A DNA stretch of 64,000 nucleotides, taken from contig OY997595.1 of the NCBI GenBank assembly GCA_963921825.1, forward strand, positions 69,161,879 through 69,225,878. Direction: 5' to 3'. The notes under the pieces are model-generated. The model did no database searches. It was not told where the DNA came from and saw nothing but the letters and a program-made list of their open reading frames with translations. A program made the translations under genes and the position numbers. The stretch comes from Erodium maritimum (lineage: Eukaryota > Streptophyta > Magnoliopsida > Geraniales > Geraniaceae). Shown piece after piece: positions 32,854-45,665 of this stretch (position 1 is the first letter of the stretch; the number at the start of each line of letters is the position of its first letter).

Positions 32854-34458
32854 ATGTCGGCCTATGAGAACGTTGTTGGTGGGAAGCTAAAGCTGAAGGG
32901 GAAAGCACTGGATGTCAAGGCTGCTGGCTTGAAGAAGAAGAAGAAAAAGAAACAGAATAAGAAACAATTTGAGCAGATTTCTGAGATCACTGAAACCGAG
33001 CTTTCTGCAGCTGGTAACAATCATTTGTGCATGCATTCAATTGAATTGATTCTTGTCTTCACAGCTTATTTACTCATATTTTAAACTAAGCTTTTGCTGG
33101 AGGCGTTAACAATGACTTGTGCATGCATTCAATTGAATAGATTCATGTCTTTGCTACTTATTTGGTCATATTCCTAACTAAGCTTTTGCTGGAGTTGAGA
33201 ATTAGTCAATCATGTGGAGAAATGAGAGTTTCTGCTTCCATTGTTACCTCTTTACTTAGTAATCAAATTAAACGTGCATGTGTTCCGTTTTTTTTCTTTT
33301 GATTTACTTTACCTTCCTTGCATGCACCCTGAGTTCGATGTCGTTTGGGTTGAATTTGTTGGTTGAAGAAAGTCTTTGGGTTGATAGCATAGTTACAATA
33401 TGCACATTCTTATAGATAATGGAGATATAGTAGTGTCGTGATTGCCTAGGCACTTATGCTAATCAATTAAGACCTTGGATCCACATACATCAGTGGCCTC
33501 GTAGTTCAGATATCATAACTATAGGTCTTGTTGTTTGTAATGCCCTTCTCAAGTACTAACTGTGTTGTAAAAAGCGGCCTAGACCGCCTAGGCGCTGAAT
33601 TTTACAACGCCCACTTGATTTTCTCAAGTCGGGCAGGTCTAGGCAGGTGAAGCGCCTTGGTGGATATTTTTGTCATTTTGTGATTATTTAAAAACAAATT
33701 AAACAAATGGAAAAATATCTAAATTTTTATCAAATTTAGGCTCTCCTCCTAACGTTCAAGTCTTCCTAATTGTGAGTTCTCTCCTAACAAAGAATTTTAA
33801 ATTTTAATTGCACATATACAATAGTTTATTAACAAAATAGAAAAAAATAAAGCAAATCTGATTAATCCCTGACTAGCACCTTGGGGCCCTTTCCGCCCAA
33901 CTAACGCATAGTGTTTTTTACAACCTTGAGTACTGATACATGGCGTGGAAATGCTACCATTTTAGTTGGTACAATGTGCTATTTACTGTATTGGGAATCC
34001 GGATACAATTAATTTGTTTATAGTTGGTACAATGTGATGTTATTTCTCTCAATTGCTGCTTTCACTGTTTCGGGTCTTCCTTAAGTATAATAAGTACTAC
34101 CATTCTGTTGGATGGAGTAATCTCACTTTGTTCTATTATCCCACACCTTGACTGTTTTGATGCACCATTGACTTCGGTATTTGGTGAAGGTGAAGGTGGA
34201 TTTACAGAACTTTCAACAGATCCTATTGAAGATGATGTAAGCAATGCCGACAAATCGATTGAGGAAGGAAACGCTGCTCCCTGTGAACATCAACTGACTC
34301 CTGCAGAGAGGCGCTATATTGAGCAGAGGGAGAGGATTGATGTCCACAGATTGGCCAAGACAGCTAACAAATCGCACAGAGACAGGATTCAAGACTTCAA
34401 TCAGTATCTTGCAAATATGAGCGAGCATTACGACATTCCCAAAGTTGGCCCTGGCTGA
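32854..34458 (+). CDS. FAM32A: FAM32A-like small basic protein
   Basis: Two coding exons, 32854-33013 and 34208-34458, encode 136 aa. The N terminus MSAYENVVGGKLKLKGKALD is followed by a lysine run (KKKKKKKQNKK). The C-terminal region has LTPAERRYIEQRERID, ANKSHRDRIQDFNQYLA and ends SEHYDIPKVGPG, the FAM32A signature. Human FAM32A binds at the spliceosome catalytic centre and helps 3' splice-site selection; a nuclear role in splicing is inferred for the plant protein. A 5' UTR intron is likely (donor after 32551, acceptor ATATAG before CAATG). The start of exon 2 is uncertain: GAAG acceptors 9-20 bases upstream keep the same frame and would add a few glycine- and glutamate-rich residues. Confidence 0.9.
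33014..33195. repeat. Local tandem duplication in FAM32A intron
   Basis: GTGCATGCATTCAATTGAAT and CTAAGCTTTTGCTGGAG each occur twice, about 92 bases apart, in the same order. The duplicated block begins right at the exon 1 donor. Confidence 0.75.
33564..33924. mobile_element. MITE with GTTGTAAAAA ends in FAM32A intron
   Basis: Left end GTTGTAAAAAGCGG and right end GTTTTTTACAAC are inverted. CGCCTAGGCGC just inside the left end is itself palindromic. The AT-rich interior is non-coding. The superfamily is not certain; the target duplication was not resolved. Confidence 0.5.
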
Positions 34459-34940
34459 TTATGCTGTGACTTTGAAGTTCAGAAGATCCATGCCTTCATC
34501 ACTATAAATTGCTCTACTATCCCATGTGCATTTTGTTTGTTTGGGGACAAAAAATGGTTTATGTTTTATGATATATTCAAATCTTCATGGACACTATTCT
34601 GTATTGGGATGCTAATGCATATATATTATCAGTTATTTAGAAATGTTGTTAGAAAAGGTAGGCTATAGAATTAGTGAAATAATATCTTACCTATAGAAGT
34701 TAAGTAAAGAATTATAGGAGTTGCAGTCGATGCCAAAACCCATGGGTTGTCAGTCCAGCCTCTATCCCGAAGTCAGCATCAGATTTTGCATTGTTGATGC
34801 AGTTCTCCTTCCCCTTTTCAGCTTCTATTCTTCAATCTCACGGTGAAGGAGAGGATAAGCAGAAAGGAAATGACAGAAGCGAGGTAGGGTTGAATTAAGG
34901 GATCGACGGTCTAAGTCATGATGTAAATTAAGTTATTGGG
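34459..34940. other. FAM32A 3' flank
   Basis: AT-rich 3' UTR and downstream DNA. Nothing else is seen before the LINE-like region begins. Confidence 0.4.
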
Positions 34941-35279
34941 TGTGCTCGAAGGGGATGTTGTAATAGTGTTCAAAGACACCGGTACAGTGACTCCCAATGA
35001 TTATTTAGGACATAGCAGACCCATTTGCGGAAGGTTGACGTCGACGCAGACTACGTACTCTTCAAAGGATCCAGCGTGTGTCGTCCTCCCTTGATTGATA
35101 GTGTAGGGCTCAATGAACACGAGAATGCTCGTTCCTGAGATAGTAGAAGAGTATCTTACCAATATTGGTGGTACCACTTCCACCATACATCTAGTGAAAC
35201 GGTATTATCGACAAACCCTATACTAGACCACGATCTTCTCATTGGGCGAGGCGAGAGTGGTTGCTGCCACCCCACCCCA

Positions 35280-35301
35280 CCCCCCCCCCCCCCCCCCCCC
35301 C
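35280..35301. repeat. Poly-C tract of 22 bases
   Basis: An uninterrupted C run follows a CCACCCCACCCCAC stretch. It lies inside the diverged LINE-like region. Confidence 0.95.
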
Positions 35302-35330
35302 ATTCGGAGCGTGTCAAGCCCTTAGACTCT

Positions 35331-35736
35331 CCGCTACCCGTCGGGAGGGAAGACATAGCTAGCTCACAGATGTGTCTCGGTAGCTCTTCCGCACAACTCC
35401 TCGGAAAAGAATGGGAGTAGCCTCTATGTTGGTGCAAGCGTGTCAAAGGGCCTCTTCCTCGCAATGTGGAGTCACCTGGGACGTCTAGATAAGCTCCCAT
35501 GACAGTAAAAGACTTGACTCGTGATCAGGGCCCCGCTACCCGTCGGGAGGGAAGACATAGCTAGCTCACAGATGTGTCTCGGTAGCTCTTCCGCACAGCT
35601 CCTCGGAAAGGAATGGGACTAGCCTCTAGGTTGGTGCAAGCGTGTCAAAGGGCCTCTTCCTCGCAATGTGGAGTCACCCGGGACGTCTAGATAGGCTCCC
35701 ATGACAGTAAAAGACTTGACTCGTGATCCGGGCCCC
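35331..35736. repeat. 202-bp tandem duplication
   Basis: Two copies begin CCGCTACCCGTCGGGAGGGA at 35331 and 35533. They differ at about seven or eight bases, and both end GACTTGACTCGTGATC plus a GGGCCC block. This is a recent duplication inside degenerate repeat DNA. Confidence 0.9.
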
Positions 35737-37350
35737 GAGACGAATAATCACTTATAATGGGAAAAGACTTGGCTCGAACAGCGGAGTCAGTTTGTAGTCA
35801 GCCTCCTCCTTGACCATCTTTCCTCTCCCATTCCGGTTGCCTGGTCTTAGTGCCACCAGAGCATAATTCAGGACCTGACGACATGATGCACTTCTCAAGT
35901 AAGACTAGTTTTTTCCTCGTTGTCACCTGACCATGACGAACACGAGACCCTATCGAACTCGGGTCAGGGGGAACGGAGGCAGATGCCCTTATCCCCAAGG
36001 CCATGTGCCTGACACATCTACATCCGAAACAATGGTCTGGCAGACGCTCATAGGAGATGTGAAGAATTGTTTGTACCTTTGATTCCGAAATTCGGAACCA
36101 TTATTGACTCTAGAGCGAGAGTCACATCAAATCGTACCCGGACTCGCATGAAGTTCCCTAGATCATGTCATCCGTGTTGTCGTCCACCGCTAGGCAGGTA
36201 TCGAGAACACTCCCCAACTGAAACCCGACCCTCGAGAGATTGAAGATGCAGACCCAGACCGAGAAGTGGGTAAAGATAATAGCGTGGGGACGTGTTTGTG
36301 GATGGAGGTTTGCAAACAACACCAATGAACGTCAAAAAGCCCAAAGCTCCCCCTCTAGCAACCGAGTTCCCTCATTTGTTGACTGGAAAAAGCCCACCAC
36401 ACCGTCCTTCAGTACCACGTACAAAAAGTGTCACAGCTCCGCGAGCCAGTCGACTAGTGATTGCTAGAAGAACGTTAAGGTAGTCATCACCCGGGCAACC
36501 ACGATGTAGGCGAAGTTCAAGCCTTGGCCGCATAGCTTTGTCAGGGGTACCACTACCTCTCGAATGGCGAGGCCCCCATATGGGCCCCAATATCGTCTAC
36601 ACCTGCTTATATGCGGGCACCCTGTCTCTCGGTGCAGACTCATACCCTGAACGTCCCACAGTGCACCGCCATGACCCAGACCACCATGAGCTCGAGGCTC
36701 CCCATGGGCAATCGGAGCCCTAAGACCAATCGGGCCAGTCCTCCGCCGCTAACGCCCCACCAAGCCCGATGAAGGTACCACTGGCCGAGCTTCTCCCGGA
36801 AAGTTTCTCTCTACGGGTTCTGAGGATAGGTCCATAACACTGGTTTCATCCCCGACCTCCATGCCTTCATCATCCGTGACCGAGCCCCACTATTTCCTTA
36901 GCAGCCCCAATCCGATACACCTGCCGCTATGCACACTCAGCTCTGGAGGGCCTAACGTCGCCTCTGTTGGCACGACATGACGAGGCGAATGGGTCGGGTA
37001 GACGCCCACCGCTCGTGCCAGTGGTGGGTGAGGGCCCCTAGCCGATGTTCGCCCGATAATCCCTCACATGCTCTCTAGAATTCCTCCCTATTGCTCGTAA
37101 TCGCCATCACAGAGGAAGCACCCTCTTTTGTATGCGTCGAAAAAACTATACCTATCTCTATCGCTAACGTTAATCCAATCGGACCAGCCACCAAAAAAGG
37201 TGGAGGAGATCTACTGGGAGTACCGGTGAATGAACCACCGGTCTAGCCATTGAGAATCGCCACCCCACGTTGTTCATCACTACATACCCTATAAGAGAAA
37301 AGAAGGAGAGCGAGCACTTCTCATCAACACTATTAATGAAATGCTCTAAA

Positions 37351-37794
37351 ACCAATTAAAAAAAATTGAGTTTGTGAATTTAGTATTTCTTGTGTACGTG
37401 TGTTCCGGTGCATTACATTGTAAATTTTCAAACCCAATAATGGGCCGGCCAAACCTGTTTATTGGACCTAACTTTCTTCAAAGCCCACCCCATGACCAGG
37501 GGCTACTAGGCAAATACGAAAATAGCATTTATCTTTGTAAATCAAACCTGACATATGAGGTTTAATCTCAAGCAATGAACACAATGCATCACACCTTATT
37601 GAATGAATAAATACATAAATAAGGAATGCGTTCGATTCTCTTATTGTCAACAAAAAAAGAACTGAAATGTAAATATCTTTAGGCTATCACAGTCCCAACT
37701 AAAATACCGAACAAGCACTGCAATGTGCATCCTACCACCAGCGCCTGATTCTTATACATCCGGAAACATATAAATCTCGACAAAACTCAAAAGA
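37351..37794. other. VHA-A 3' UTR side
   Basis: AT-rich DNA with no frame of interest, holding the VHA-A 3' UTR. I see no separate element. Confidence 0.4.
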
Positions 37795-38394
37795 TCACCG
37801 AGTCTCGTCCTCTAGGGCACGGAAACCAGCAGTGAGGTCATCATGCAGCTTGCCGAATTTTGCCTTCAGGGCATCTTCTCCTTCTGCTGGATCTTCAAAT
37901 TTCTGAGACCTGTAATGACGATGAATCACCAGATTAACAACTTTATGCCGATTACCAATTCCTCTAGTTTTTTTAGGGATAATTACAAAGAAGTGCCTTG
38001 AGGTATTCACCTTCTGCCGGTTGTAGCCCTCTACTTTAATAATTGCGAAAAGCATCCTGAACTCATTTTTTGTTGCATTTTGTGTAAATTTGTTTGGAAA
38101 TGACAATTTTACCCTTGATTTTTTTAAAATGATAAAATAAATAAATACACAATCTAATATTTTCACCTCCCTTAATTTTCTTCCTCTTTGAACATACAAA
38201 GAGAAGAAAATGCAAGGAAATGAAAATTCTAATATTTTTATTTTTTACTTATTGTTTTTTAAAGGGTGAAATTGTCATGTTCAAACAAAATGCAATAAAG
38301 AGGCCAGTTCAAAGCACCTTTTTGCAGTTATCAAAGAAGAGGGGTAAAACTTGCAAAAAGTGAATACCTTAGGGTACATTTTTGAAAGTTTTTC

Positions 38395-38435
<41 letters not shown>

Positions 38436-41400
38436 TATTTGATTAAAATAGTTACTTACACTAAACGGTAAAAGAGATCTCCCAACCGATGCTTGATAAG
38501 GGTGTATGATATCTTCTGACCATCCATACCAGCTCCTCTCTCCACTGCCTGCACCATTTTAAACCTCTATTATACGTGAACTAAGAAAAACAAAAACCCA
38601 AGGAGGAACACAAGGAGATAATGTAGCCTACCTGGTTGGCTAAATTATAGAAATGAATGATATTGCGCATCATCCAAACAGACTTGTAGAATGGACAGAA
38701 TTTGTCGTATCTGTCACGAGCAGCGAGAAATAACAAGTGAATACAAAATCATGCAGCAACAATAAATAATTGGGATGATTGCAAAAACTTGAGGTAAACT
38801 ATGCACGTTTTGCCAATACTACCTGTGATATAATACTATAATTGCAAAAACTTGCGGTGTGTTTTGTAAATATGGCGGTGATTTTTTTGTTGTTGCAAAA
38901 AACATCCCTCAACTACTTTCCGTCAGCAAATCCGTTATCTTTAACGAAATTAGTCATGTGACTTCAATAAAAAAAAATGGAAATGACAGTTTTACAATTT
39001 GTAACCCTTATGTATGCACTTTGCAATTTGGAACCCTTATGTATACACTTTTGCATGGTTACTTTCGACATTTTGCAAAAAAAAAACAAACGTTAGTGGA
39101 TTTGCAGACGGAAAATAGTTGGGGCTTTTTTTGCAACAACAAAAAAACGAGTTCACCTGTAGTATTTGCAAAACGTGCATAGTGCACCGCAAATTTTTGC
39201 AATTATCCCTAAATAATTTATGCAAATTATTTGCTTGGGTTTAAAGTTTAGACTTACGGTGTAAATGCATTCTGAGCAAGATAGTCCTCCCTTAGAAGCT
39301 TGGCAGTCTCAAGGGTAATCTTATCTCCCTCAGCCAAAGCATCCTTTCCAACAAGCTGTAGAAATCCAAATGATGACGATGTTTCAGCGACAGGCAAATA
39401 ATAATAATCATAGAGACAGACCCATAAACATAATGCTATATAAATGATATTTTGGAACAGTAAGGCATAATAGCTTTCTCTCTAACGTGTCACTGTGCTC
39501 ACAGCAAAACACGACCAAAGGATAAAACATACCTGGACAATTTCATTCAAATCATCTTCTCTTTGCAGAACCTCACGAGCCTTTGTTCTAATGCTGATAA
39601 AGTCTGGATCGAATTGCTCATAGAAAGACTCCAACGCCTGAAAACAGAAGTATTCATATACTAAATAGGTCACAGCAAAAAATACAAATCCCAGAAGGTA
39701 AAGGAACAGTAGAAAACAAACCGTTGAGTACTTCGAGTAGGAAATGAGCCAGTTTACAGATGGAAAATGTTTCCTTTGAGCAAGTTTCTTGTCCAAACCC
39801 CAGAAGACCTGAAAAAAATCACGCCAGACAAATTAATTGAAATTGACAAGAGATATTGAAGTTACATTTGTTTGTCCAGAAAACTTAACACCCAACCGTA
39901 TCAACATAAGGGCTTTGATCATACGATTAATAAGTATATTAGAAGTTTGAGAACATGTGGGACTAGAAATTGATGTACAAAATGGTGGAAGGAGTGTAAA
40001 TATGGAAACTAGATACACTTGTCTCCGACTACAACTAATAATAAGCATTGTCACACTTGTTTTGGCCAAATGTAAATTACCTGGACGATGCTAAGGGTTG
40101 CAGAAGTGACGGGATCTGAAAAATCTCCTCCAGGAGGAGAAACAGCACCAACAATAGTGACACTACCATTACGTTCTGGTCCACCGAGACATTTTACTTT
40201 ACCAGCACGTTCATAAAATGATGCTAAACGAGCTGCCAGATAAGCTGGATATCCACTATCTGCAGGCATTTCAGCCTGGATAAGAATCAAGAGCGTAGAG
40301 TGTCAGAATGAAAGAAACATAAAATAGTAAATATCAAAAGTAACTCTTGATATGGGGATACGGCAACATAACATTGTATGGAAGAATGTATTAACTAATA
40401 TTTGATCAACATTATATAGAGCCAACTATTTAAATGGAAATTACCAGCCGCCCAGAGATTTCACGCAGTGCTTCTGCCCAGCGAGATGTTGAATCTGCCA
40501 TCATACTAACGTTGTAGCCCATATCTCTGAAGTACTCGGCAATAGTGATACCTGATAATCCACATTCACGTGACAACAAACTATCAACTTAATCTGTCTC
40601 GCAACAAATTTACTGGCACTAGAGAATCTGATAAAAGCAAATAAGTGAGTAGAGCATGTGTTGTGTGGGTTTATGAAGACTTCGAGAGATGACGAGCAGA
40701 TAACTAACAAGGTAAGCCTATCCATCTTGACAGAGAACACAGGCAGGTTTACCTGTATAAATCGAAGCCTCACGAGCAGCCACAGGCATGTTAGAAGTGT
40801 TGGCTACGAGTGTTGTTCGTTTCATAACTGATTCCTCCCGGCCATCAGGTAATGTCATTGTTAATTGAGGGAAGTCCATAAGAACCTGAAAAGTTGGTTG
40901 TTGAAGATTAACAAAACAAAGGGACGATTAAAGTAAATATTAACAGTAAAATTGATAGAAAGCATACTTCAGCCATTTCATTTCCTCGTTCTCCACAACC
41001 AACATAAACAACAGTGTCAGAATTGGAGTACTGCAGATGCAAATAAAAACTGTTATACATGACATGTCATATATATATATATATAACAATGTGAATCCAA
41101 CTTAAGAAACCACTAGTTAACCTTAGAAAGAGCTTGACTAATGACAGTTTTCCCACAACCAAAAGCACCAGGTATGGCACAAGTCCCGCCAAGAACTGAG
41201 GGGAATAGAGCATCAAGGACACGCTGAAATGAAACACGATAACCAGGAAGTGAGACGTGTTTATCAAAAATAAAACTATAAAGACGATTTAACCAATGTG
41301 AATAGGTCATATGATAATTACCTGCCCAGTAAGCAGAGGGGTATCAGCAGCAAGCTTTGAAGCAACAGGCCTTGGGGTACGTACAGGCCAAGTCTGTAAA

Positions 41401-42690
41401 TGAGTAAATCACACTATTTAAAGATTTTTCCCTTTATAGCACATATGTATAGATACCCATTTAAAACACGGATAAGATAACCATCCAGGGAAGTAATAGA
41501 AACCTGAAGCATGGTAAATTGCTTTTTGACACCTTGAAACTCAAGCTCAAGAACAGTATCCTGAAAATACATACAGAAACAGTGGGTGAACAAAGTCTTC
41601 AAAACAATGTGGAAGTACAACTTTTAAATGGTCTTTGCATGGCTTCAAAAAAAATCTCAACTATTCATATGAGGATGGAATTGATTGCAGCAGACTTGGG
41701 TATCTCAACCTAGTATCGGATAATTGTTAAAATATATTAAAATTATACAGCTACAACCGCCCAAATCCATGATGGTGCCAAAAATATAGTTCAACTATGG
41801 CATTGCATTGGATAAGCTAACCAAAATGAATAACAAATAAGTGAAATCATATGAACCTTCAGTGAATATTGACCAGCAGGTGCAATGTATGTGATTTTTC
41901 CCATAGCATCAGGAGGAAGTGCAACCCGATGCTCCATTAGACTGTTCTCATGTACAGTCTGCAGACAAAATATCAAACGACAAACTTAGATGAAACTATC
42001 CAAAAGAATATAATTAGACATAGTAAGTGGAACCAAATTATTTACATGAGTTTATACAGACTAAGGTTCCATGATAGAGAACTTACGGCATACAAGTCTC
42101 CACCCGTTAGCAGGTCACCCTCACCTGACAGCAGCAAAGAGCAGAATCAAACATCAAAATCAATAATTTGTTATTGACTCGAGATACCTAAAATTGATTC
42201 TGTTGATTACCAATTTTCTTTGGCTGAAACTCCCAAAGAATGTCCTTGTCGAGGGCTGGAACGGAGACACCACGAGGAATATAGACATCCCCAGATCGCT
42301 TTGCAATAGTCTTCAAAGGCCTCTGTTCCAGATCCAACAAAAAGAGAAACATATAGCAGTTAAACATTAGAAGGTAAAGTTGGTCCAACGCATGAATAGA
42401 AGTAAAGAAATGTATTATGCATTCAAGCTAACCTGAATACCATCAAAGATATTCCCCAATATTCCAGGTCCCAACTCTACGGACAGAGGCTGCAAAGTCA
42501 AAGTACAACTTGTAAGCCTATTAGGTTACTGTACAATCTAGTCAAAAGAAAGTAAATAGTATCACCTTATGTGTCCTTAACACGGGGTCATTCACCATCA
42601 ACCCAGCTGTTTCTTCATACACTGAAAGAAAGAAAAATACAAACTTCTAAATTAATATGATTTCCCTCGTTGATAAGTTAAGACATAGCT

Positions 42691-42728
<38 letters not shown>

Positions 42729-43777
42729 AGAAACGTTCCCTTTAGAAAGAGAAAAGGAGTTGAAGAGATTGCAAGAAACTTGAATAGTACATTCCTTCAA
42801 ATGCGAGATATGATAAAGATTAAATGAAAGGAAAATAACCTTGAATTGTGGCAGAATCTCCCTCCAGACGAATGATTTCACCAATCAAATTGTCATATCC
42901 AACACGGACCAGTTCGTACATAGCAGCTCCAGCCATGCCATCTGCAATGACCACAGGCCCTGATACCTGTATATTCATATTCATAAGTACCAACGGAAAG
43001 GATACAGATACACTACACTATTCAAGTCAGTAAGGATACGGAGAAAGACGTAACTATTTAGAACTTCATGACAACACCAACCAAAATATTCTTAAATCAG
43101 CAACTTCATTGTACAGTTGATCTGCTCATACAATCAACTTTTGGGAGTAAAAATAAGATTTAATCTAACCAAATAAAATTTGCTGAAAACAAAAATCTGT
43201 AATTTTGAAAACACATATTGGTATATTCAATGACAATAGTCAGATCAGATGATCACTGGGTAAAGGAGTCAGAATTCAACATCGATTCATTTACAACTAA
43301 GGTGATCAATCATTTGCGAGGAAAAGTAACAAGTGAATCCAATTAATTACCACAAAATTCAGCTCCATGCCTGCCTAATCTTACAAAATTGAATAAAAAA
43401 TTATTTACTATAGCCAAATCACTCAAAAATGAAGAGAGCCTCATATAAATTAAACCAAGATTAACCGAACACACACCACAACAATGAAGCAACATGATTT
43501 ACAACCGCTCAATAATCAACAGATCATGAATCCAAAGGCCTGATTGAACAGATCACGATTACAAGTTATAAAATCAAATCAAATCATTTGCAGCCACGAA
43601 ACAAACTTGAAAACCAATCCAGTGAGTTCAATTTCAGCTGGTTGAGAAAAGGAAAATGAAAATTACAAAAACAAAATCGAGAGAGAACGGATTGAAGACC
43701 TTGCGAACGTAGCCGTACTCGCTCTCCTTCTCGGCGTCTTCGAACGTCGTCAATCGAGCTCCGTAGACGGACGGCAT
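37795..43777 (-). CDS. VHA-A: V-type proton ATPase catalytic subunit A
   Basis: Twenty coding exons, in transcript order 43777-43700, 42966-42840, 42621-42566, 42489-42433, 42322-42211, 42124-42087, 41958-41857, 41560-41504, 41393-41322, 41223-41122, 41030-40968, 40885-40753, 40551-40445, 40275-40081, 39808-39722, 39637-39533, 39355-39258, 38710-38632, 38548-38460, 37909-37795. They give 623 aa, the length I recall for Arabidopsis VHA-A, with every phase closing. This subunit hydrolyses ATP in the V1 head to drive protons into the vacuole, Golgi and trans-Golgi network. The P-loop GAFGCGKT is at residues 252-259 and includes the redox-sensitive Cys256 position. [12 protein letters not shown] marks the Walker B side. 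The protein starts [18 protein letters not shown] and ends RALEDETR. Two introns carry MITEs. LINE insertions sit about 500 bp upstream and beyond. Confidence 0.97.
37976..38390. mobile_element. Foldback MITE (family A), copy 3, in last VHA-A intron
   Basis: Left end GGGATAATTACAAAGAAGTG matches the family. The right end is degraded (GGGTACATTTTTGAAAG), and the centre TTCCTCTTTGAACATACAAA is an imperfect hairpin. Internal TTTTACCCTTGATTTT and GGGTGAAATTGTCATG match copies 1 and 4. Confidence 0.65.
38395..38436. repeat. AT/AG microsatellite
   Basis: An AT dinucleotide run passes directly into an AG run within the last VHA-A intron. Similar simple repeats lie at 42694-42729 (GA) in another VHA-A intron and at 61350-61393 (TA) in the H+-PPase gene. 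Confidence 0.95.
38772..39209. mobile_element. Foldback MITE (family B) with target duplication, VHA-A intron
   Basis: Left end GGGATGATTGCAAAAACTTG and right end AAATTTTTGCAATTATCCC are inverted. TAAATAATT flanks it at 38763-38771 and 39210-39218, a 9-bp target duplication. Near the left end the terminal segment is partly repeated (TAATTGCAAAAACTTGCGGT at about 38842), making this copy longer than the others. Confidence 0.8.
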
Positions 43778-44281
43778 GATTTCGGGATCTGAAGAAACAA
43801 ATCCAGGAATTGAGTGAAGCGGGGAGAGATCGGAGGAGTGTTAGGGTTGGGTTTGGACCAAGGAAATGCAGGAGCAGTTGGGAGATATAAGGAGAGAGAC
43901 GAGTGCTTCACGGACCTGACCTGATGGAGATGATGATCCTGGGAGGGAAGAGAGAGTGGATCCAACGCTTTGAATCTGTTCCCTGAACTGTGCTATAACT
44001 GGACAATTATACGCCTACCATTGCGATCTCGCCATCTGGTTCCTCAGATCTGGTTTTTCCTTTTTAGTGGGCCTCTTTCGTGGACACCCCCATTATTTAT
44101 ATTGGGCCTTTCTAAATAAATATTGTAATAAAAAAGCTATTTGTATTTATATTCAAAATGATATATTTTACATAAAAATGGGTATCAAATTCTGTCAATA
44201 ATTTAATCAAATAAAAAAATTAAAGTATTCCACTGCACAGTTATGTATCGTATTAGCGTTAATCATAAAAACTAGCGATAA
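43778..44281. other. VHA-A 5' UTR and promoter region
   Basis: The 5' UTR probably extends to about 43980 without an intron. Beyond this is AT-rich DNA up to the LINE insertion point. No TATA box is convincing. The short upstream space before the LINE means some promoter function may be altered by the insertion; this is inference. Confidence 0.4.
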
Positions 44282-45658
44282 CATTCAGATATGCAGAGCC
44301 GAGTTCTCTAAACCCTAGGGTTTGAGGCTTGCCTTTCTGCGATTCAACCTCTCATCTTCTTCAACGATGTGCCCAAGAGACAAAGGTGGAGGCGTGGCAG
44401 ACCATGAGGATGAGCAAAACAATCCTCTTGGTCTGGTTGTGATGGGATCGGAGCCGGAGAAAGCTCTTTCGGGGCAACCATTCTCATTGTGTGCAGACGA
44501 TCGGAAAGTATAGGCGGCGGCGCTGAGGTCGCGAGGTGGGGCTTGGATGGCGTCTCTAATGGAGTTGACGGCGTGGGAGCGGGTGGTACGTGAACCATGG
44601 CCTCCGCCGATGCTGTCGTCGCGTGTGGTGGTTGCGAAGTCTGAGTCTGGCGGTCGAAGGGAGAAGGTGGTGGCGCTGCAGGGGAAAGAGGTTCGAGAGG
44701 CTAGGGTTCCGAGCACACTTTCTTGGGCCATGACGGAGTCCGGCAGCCGGAAGGAGAAGATGGTGGCGCTAGAGAAGAAGCCGGCGTTGGCTAGGGTTCC
44801 GAGAGGAGGGTTGACGGCGCTGCAGGCAAGGGAAACGAGGGTTCGGTGGTCTTGGGCTGAGATGGGCTCTGGTTACGGGCCGAGCCGGGTTGGACGGGCC
44901 GGGTCGGACCCAGTATGGGTGGAGGAGGAACCTGGTTTGGTTCGGGTTGGATCGGTCGGGTTTGGGCGGACCCATGTTGAGTGCACCCTGGGTCACGGAG
45001 TGGACATGGGCAGGGTTTGGGGTCGGGTTTCGGGTCAAGACCGGGGTCCGGGAAATGGAGGAACACCACAAACGGCGAGGGGTGAAACGCTCCCTCGCCT
45101 AGATCAATGAGTCCTTCGGGGTCCAGTGGGGGTTTGCCGGTAATACCGCCTCATTGGATGTTGGGTGGCATCGATTCCACCAAGTATCGGCACGGCACTC
45201 TCCAATCAAATCGGGAACCACCAATTATACGTTTTTAAAGGCCCTCATTATCATCCGAGGGGGACGACGTCTGCTGGTTCCTTGGGAGAATGCAAAGTCC
45301 ATCTGAGCCACTTCAGCTCCTGGTTACAGGGCTGTCCGGGACGTCACTCTAAGGACTCAGTATTCTACTGGAGCGAACCTCAGAGTCGATTTATGTCCAA
45401 TCGGAATCCTTTTTCACTCGGCTTGCTCGCCCAGTGCCATTTGGTAGAAGTATGCTGTATCGGTATCCATGGCTTCCCTGGATGCTACCGCAGATTTCCC
45501 CTTCAACCGCCCCTATGCATCGAGCATCTTTTAGATTTATGTTATTGTTTTATGTTCTGTAGTTGGAGTCTATCTTGTACGATGAGTACAGTTATGTGCT
45601 CATCATCCTATTTCCTTTTCCAGTAATAATGGTACATGTTCTTCTCAAAAAAAAAAAT
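44282..45658 (+). mobile_element. LINE derivative with poly-A tail and 12-bp target duplication
   Basis: AACTAGCGATAA flanks the insertion at 44270-44281 and 45659-45670. The 3' end is an A run after CTTCTC. The 5' half has a GC-rich frame beginning MCPRDKGGGV at 44367 and a longer frame at 44547-45110 that I do not recognise. The 3' part (TATCGGTATCC, then CCCTGGATGCTACCGCAG) matches the inverted element at 46058-48510. No endonuclease or reverse transcriptase is visible, so this looks like an internally deleted copy moved by another LINE. Confidence 0.75.
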
Positions 45659-45665
45659 AACTAGC

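Larger units (their letters stand above)
34940..37350 (-). mobile_element. Diverged LINE-like element lacking recognisable RT
   Basis: Bases about 34960-35240 align by eye with the 3' part of the LINE derivative at 46215-46480 (GACACCGGTACAGT against GACACCGATACAGT; GTCGTCCTCCCTTGA in both; TGGTGGTACCA in both). CCCAGACCGAGAAGTGG near 36252 matches CCCAGACCGAGAAATGG near 47152, in the ORF1 part. Orientation is therefore minus. It also contains a 22-C run and a 202-bp tandem duplication. All frames are short, and no reverse transcriptase is visible. The ends are approximate. Confidence 0.5.

Noticed and set aside
38395-38436. Microsatellite as a regulatory element of VHA-A
   Set aside because: Simple AT/AG repeats are common in introns, and nothing nearby suggests a function.
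44547-45110. A 187-aa frame as a possible host gene near VHA-A
   Set aside because: It lies inside a LINE derivative bounded by a target duplication and has no host-gene similarity that I recognise.
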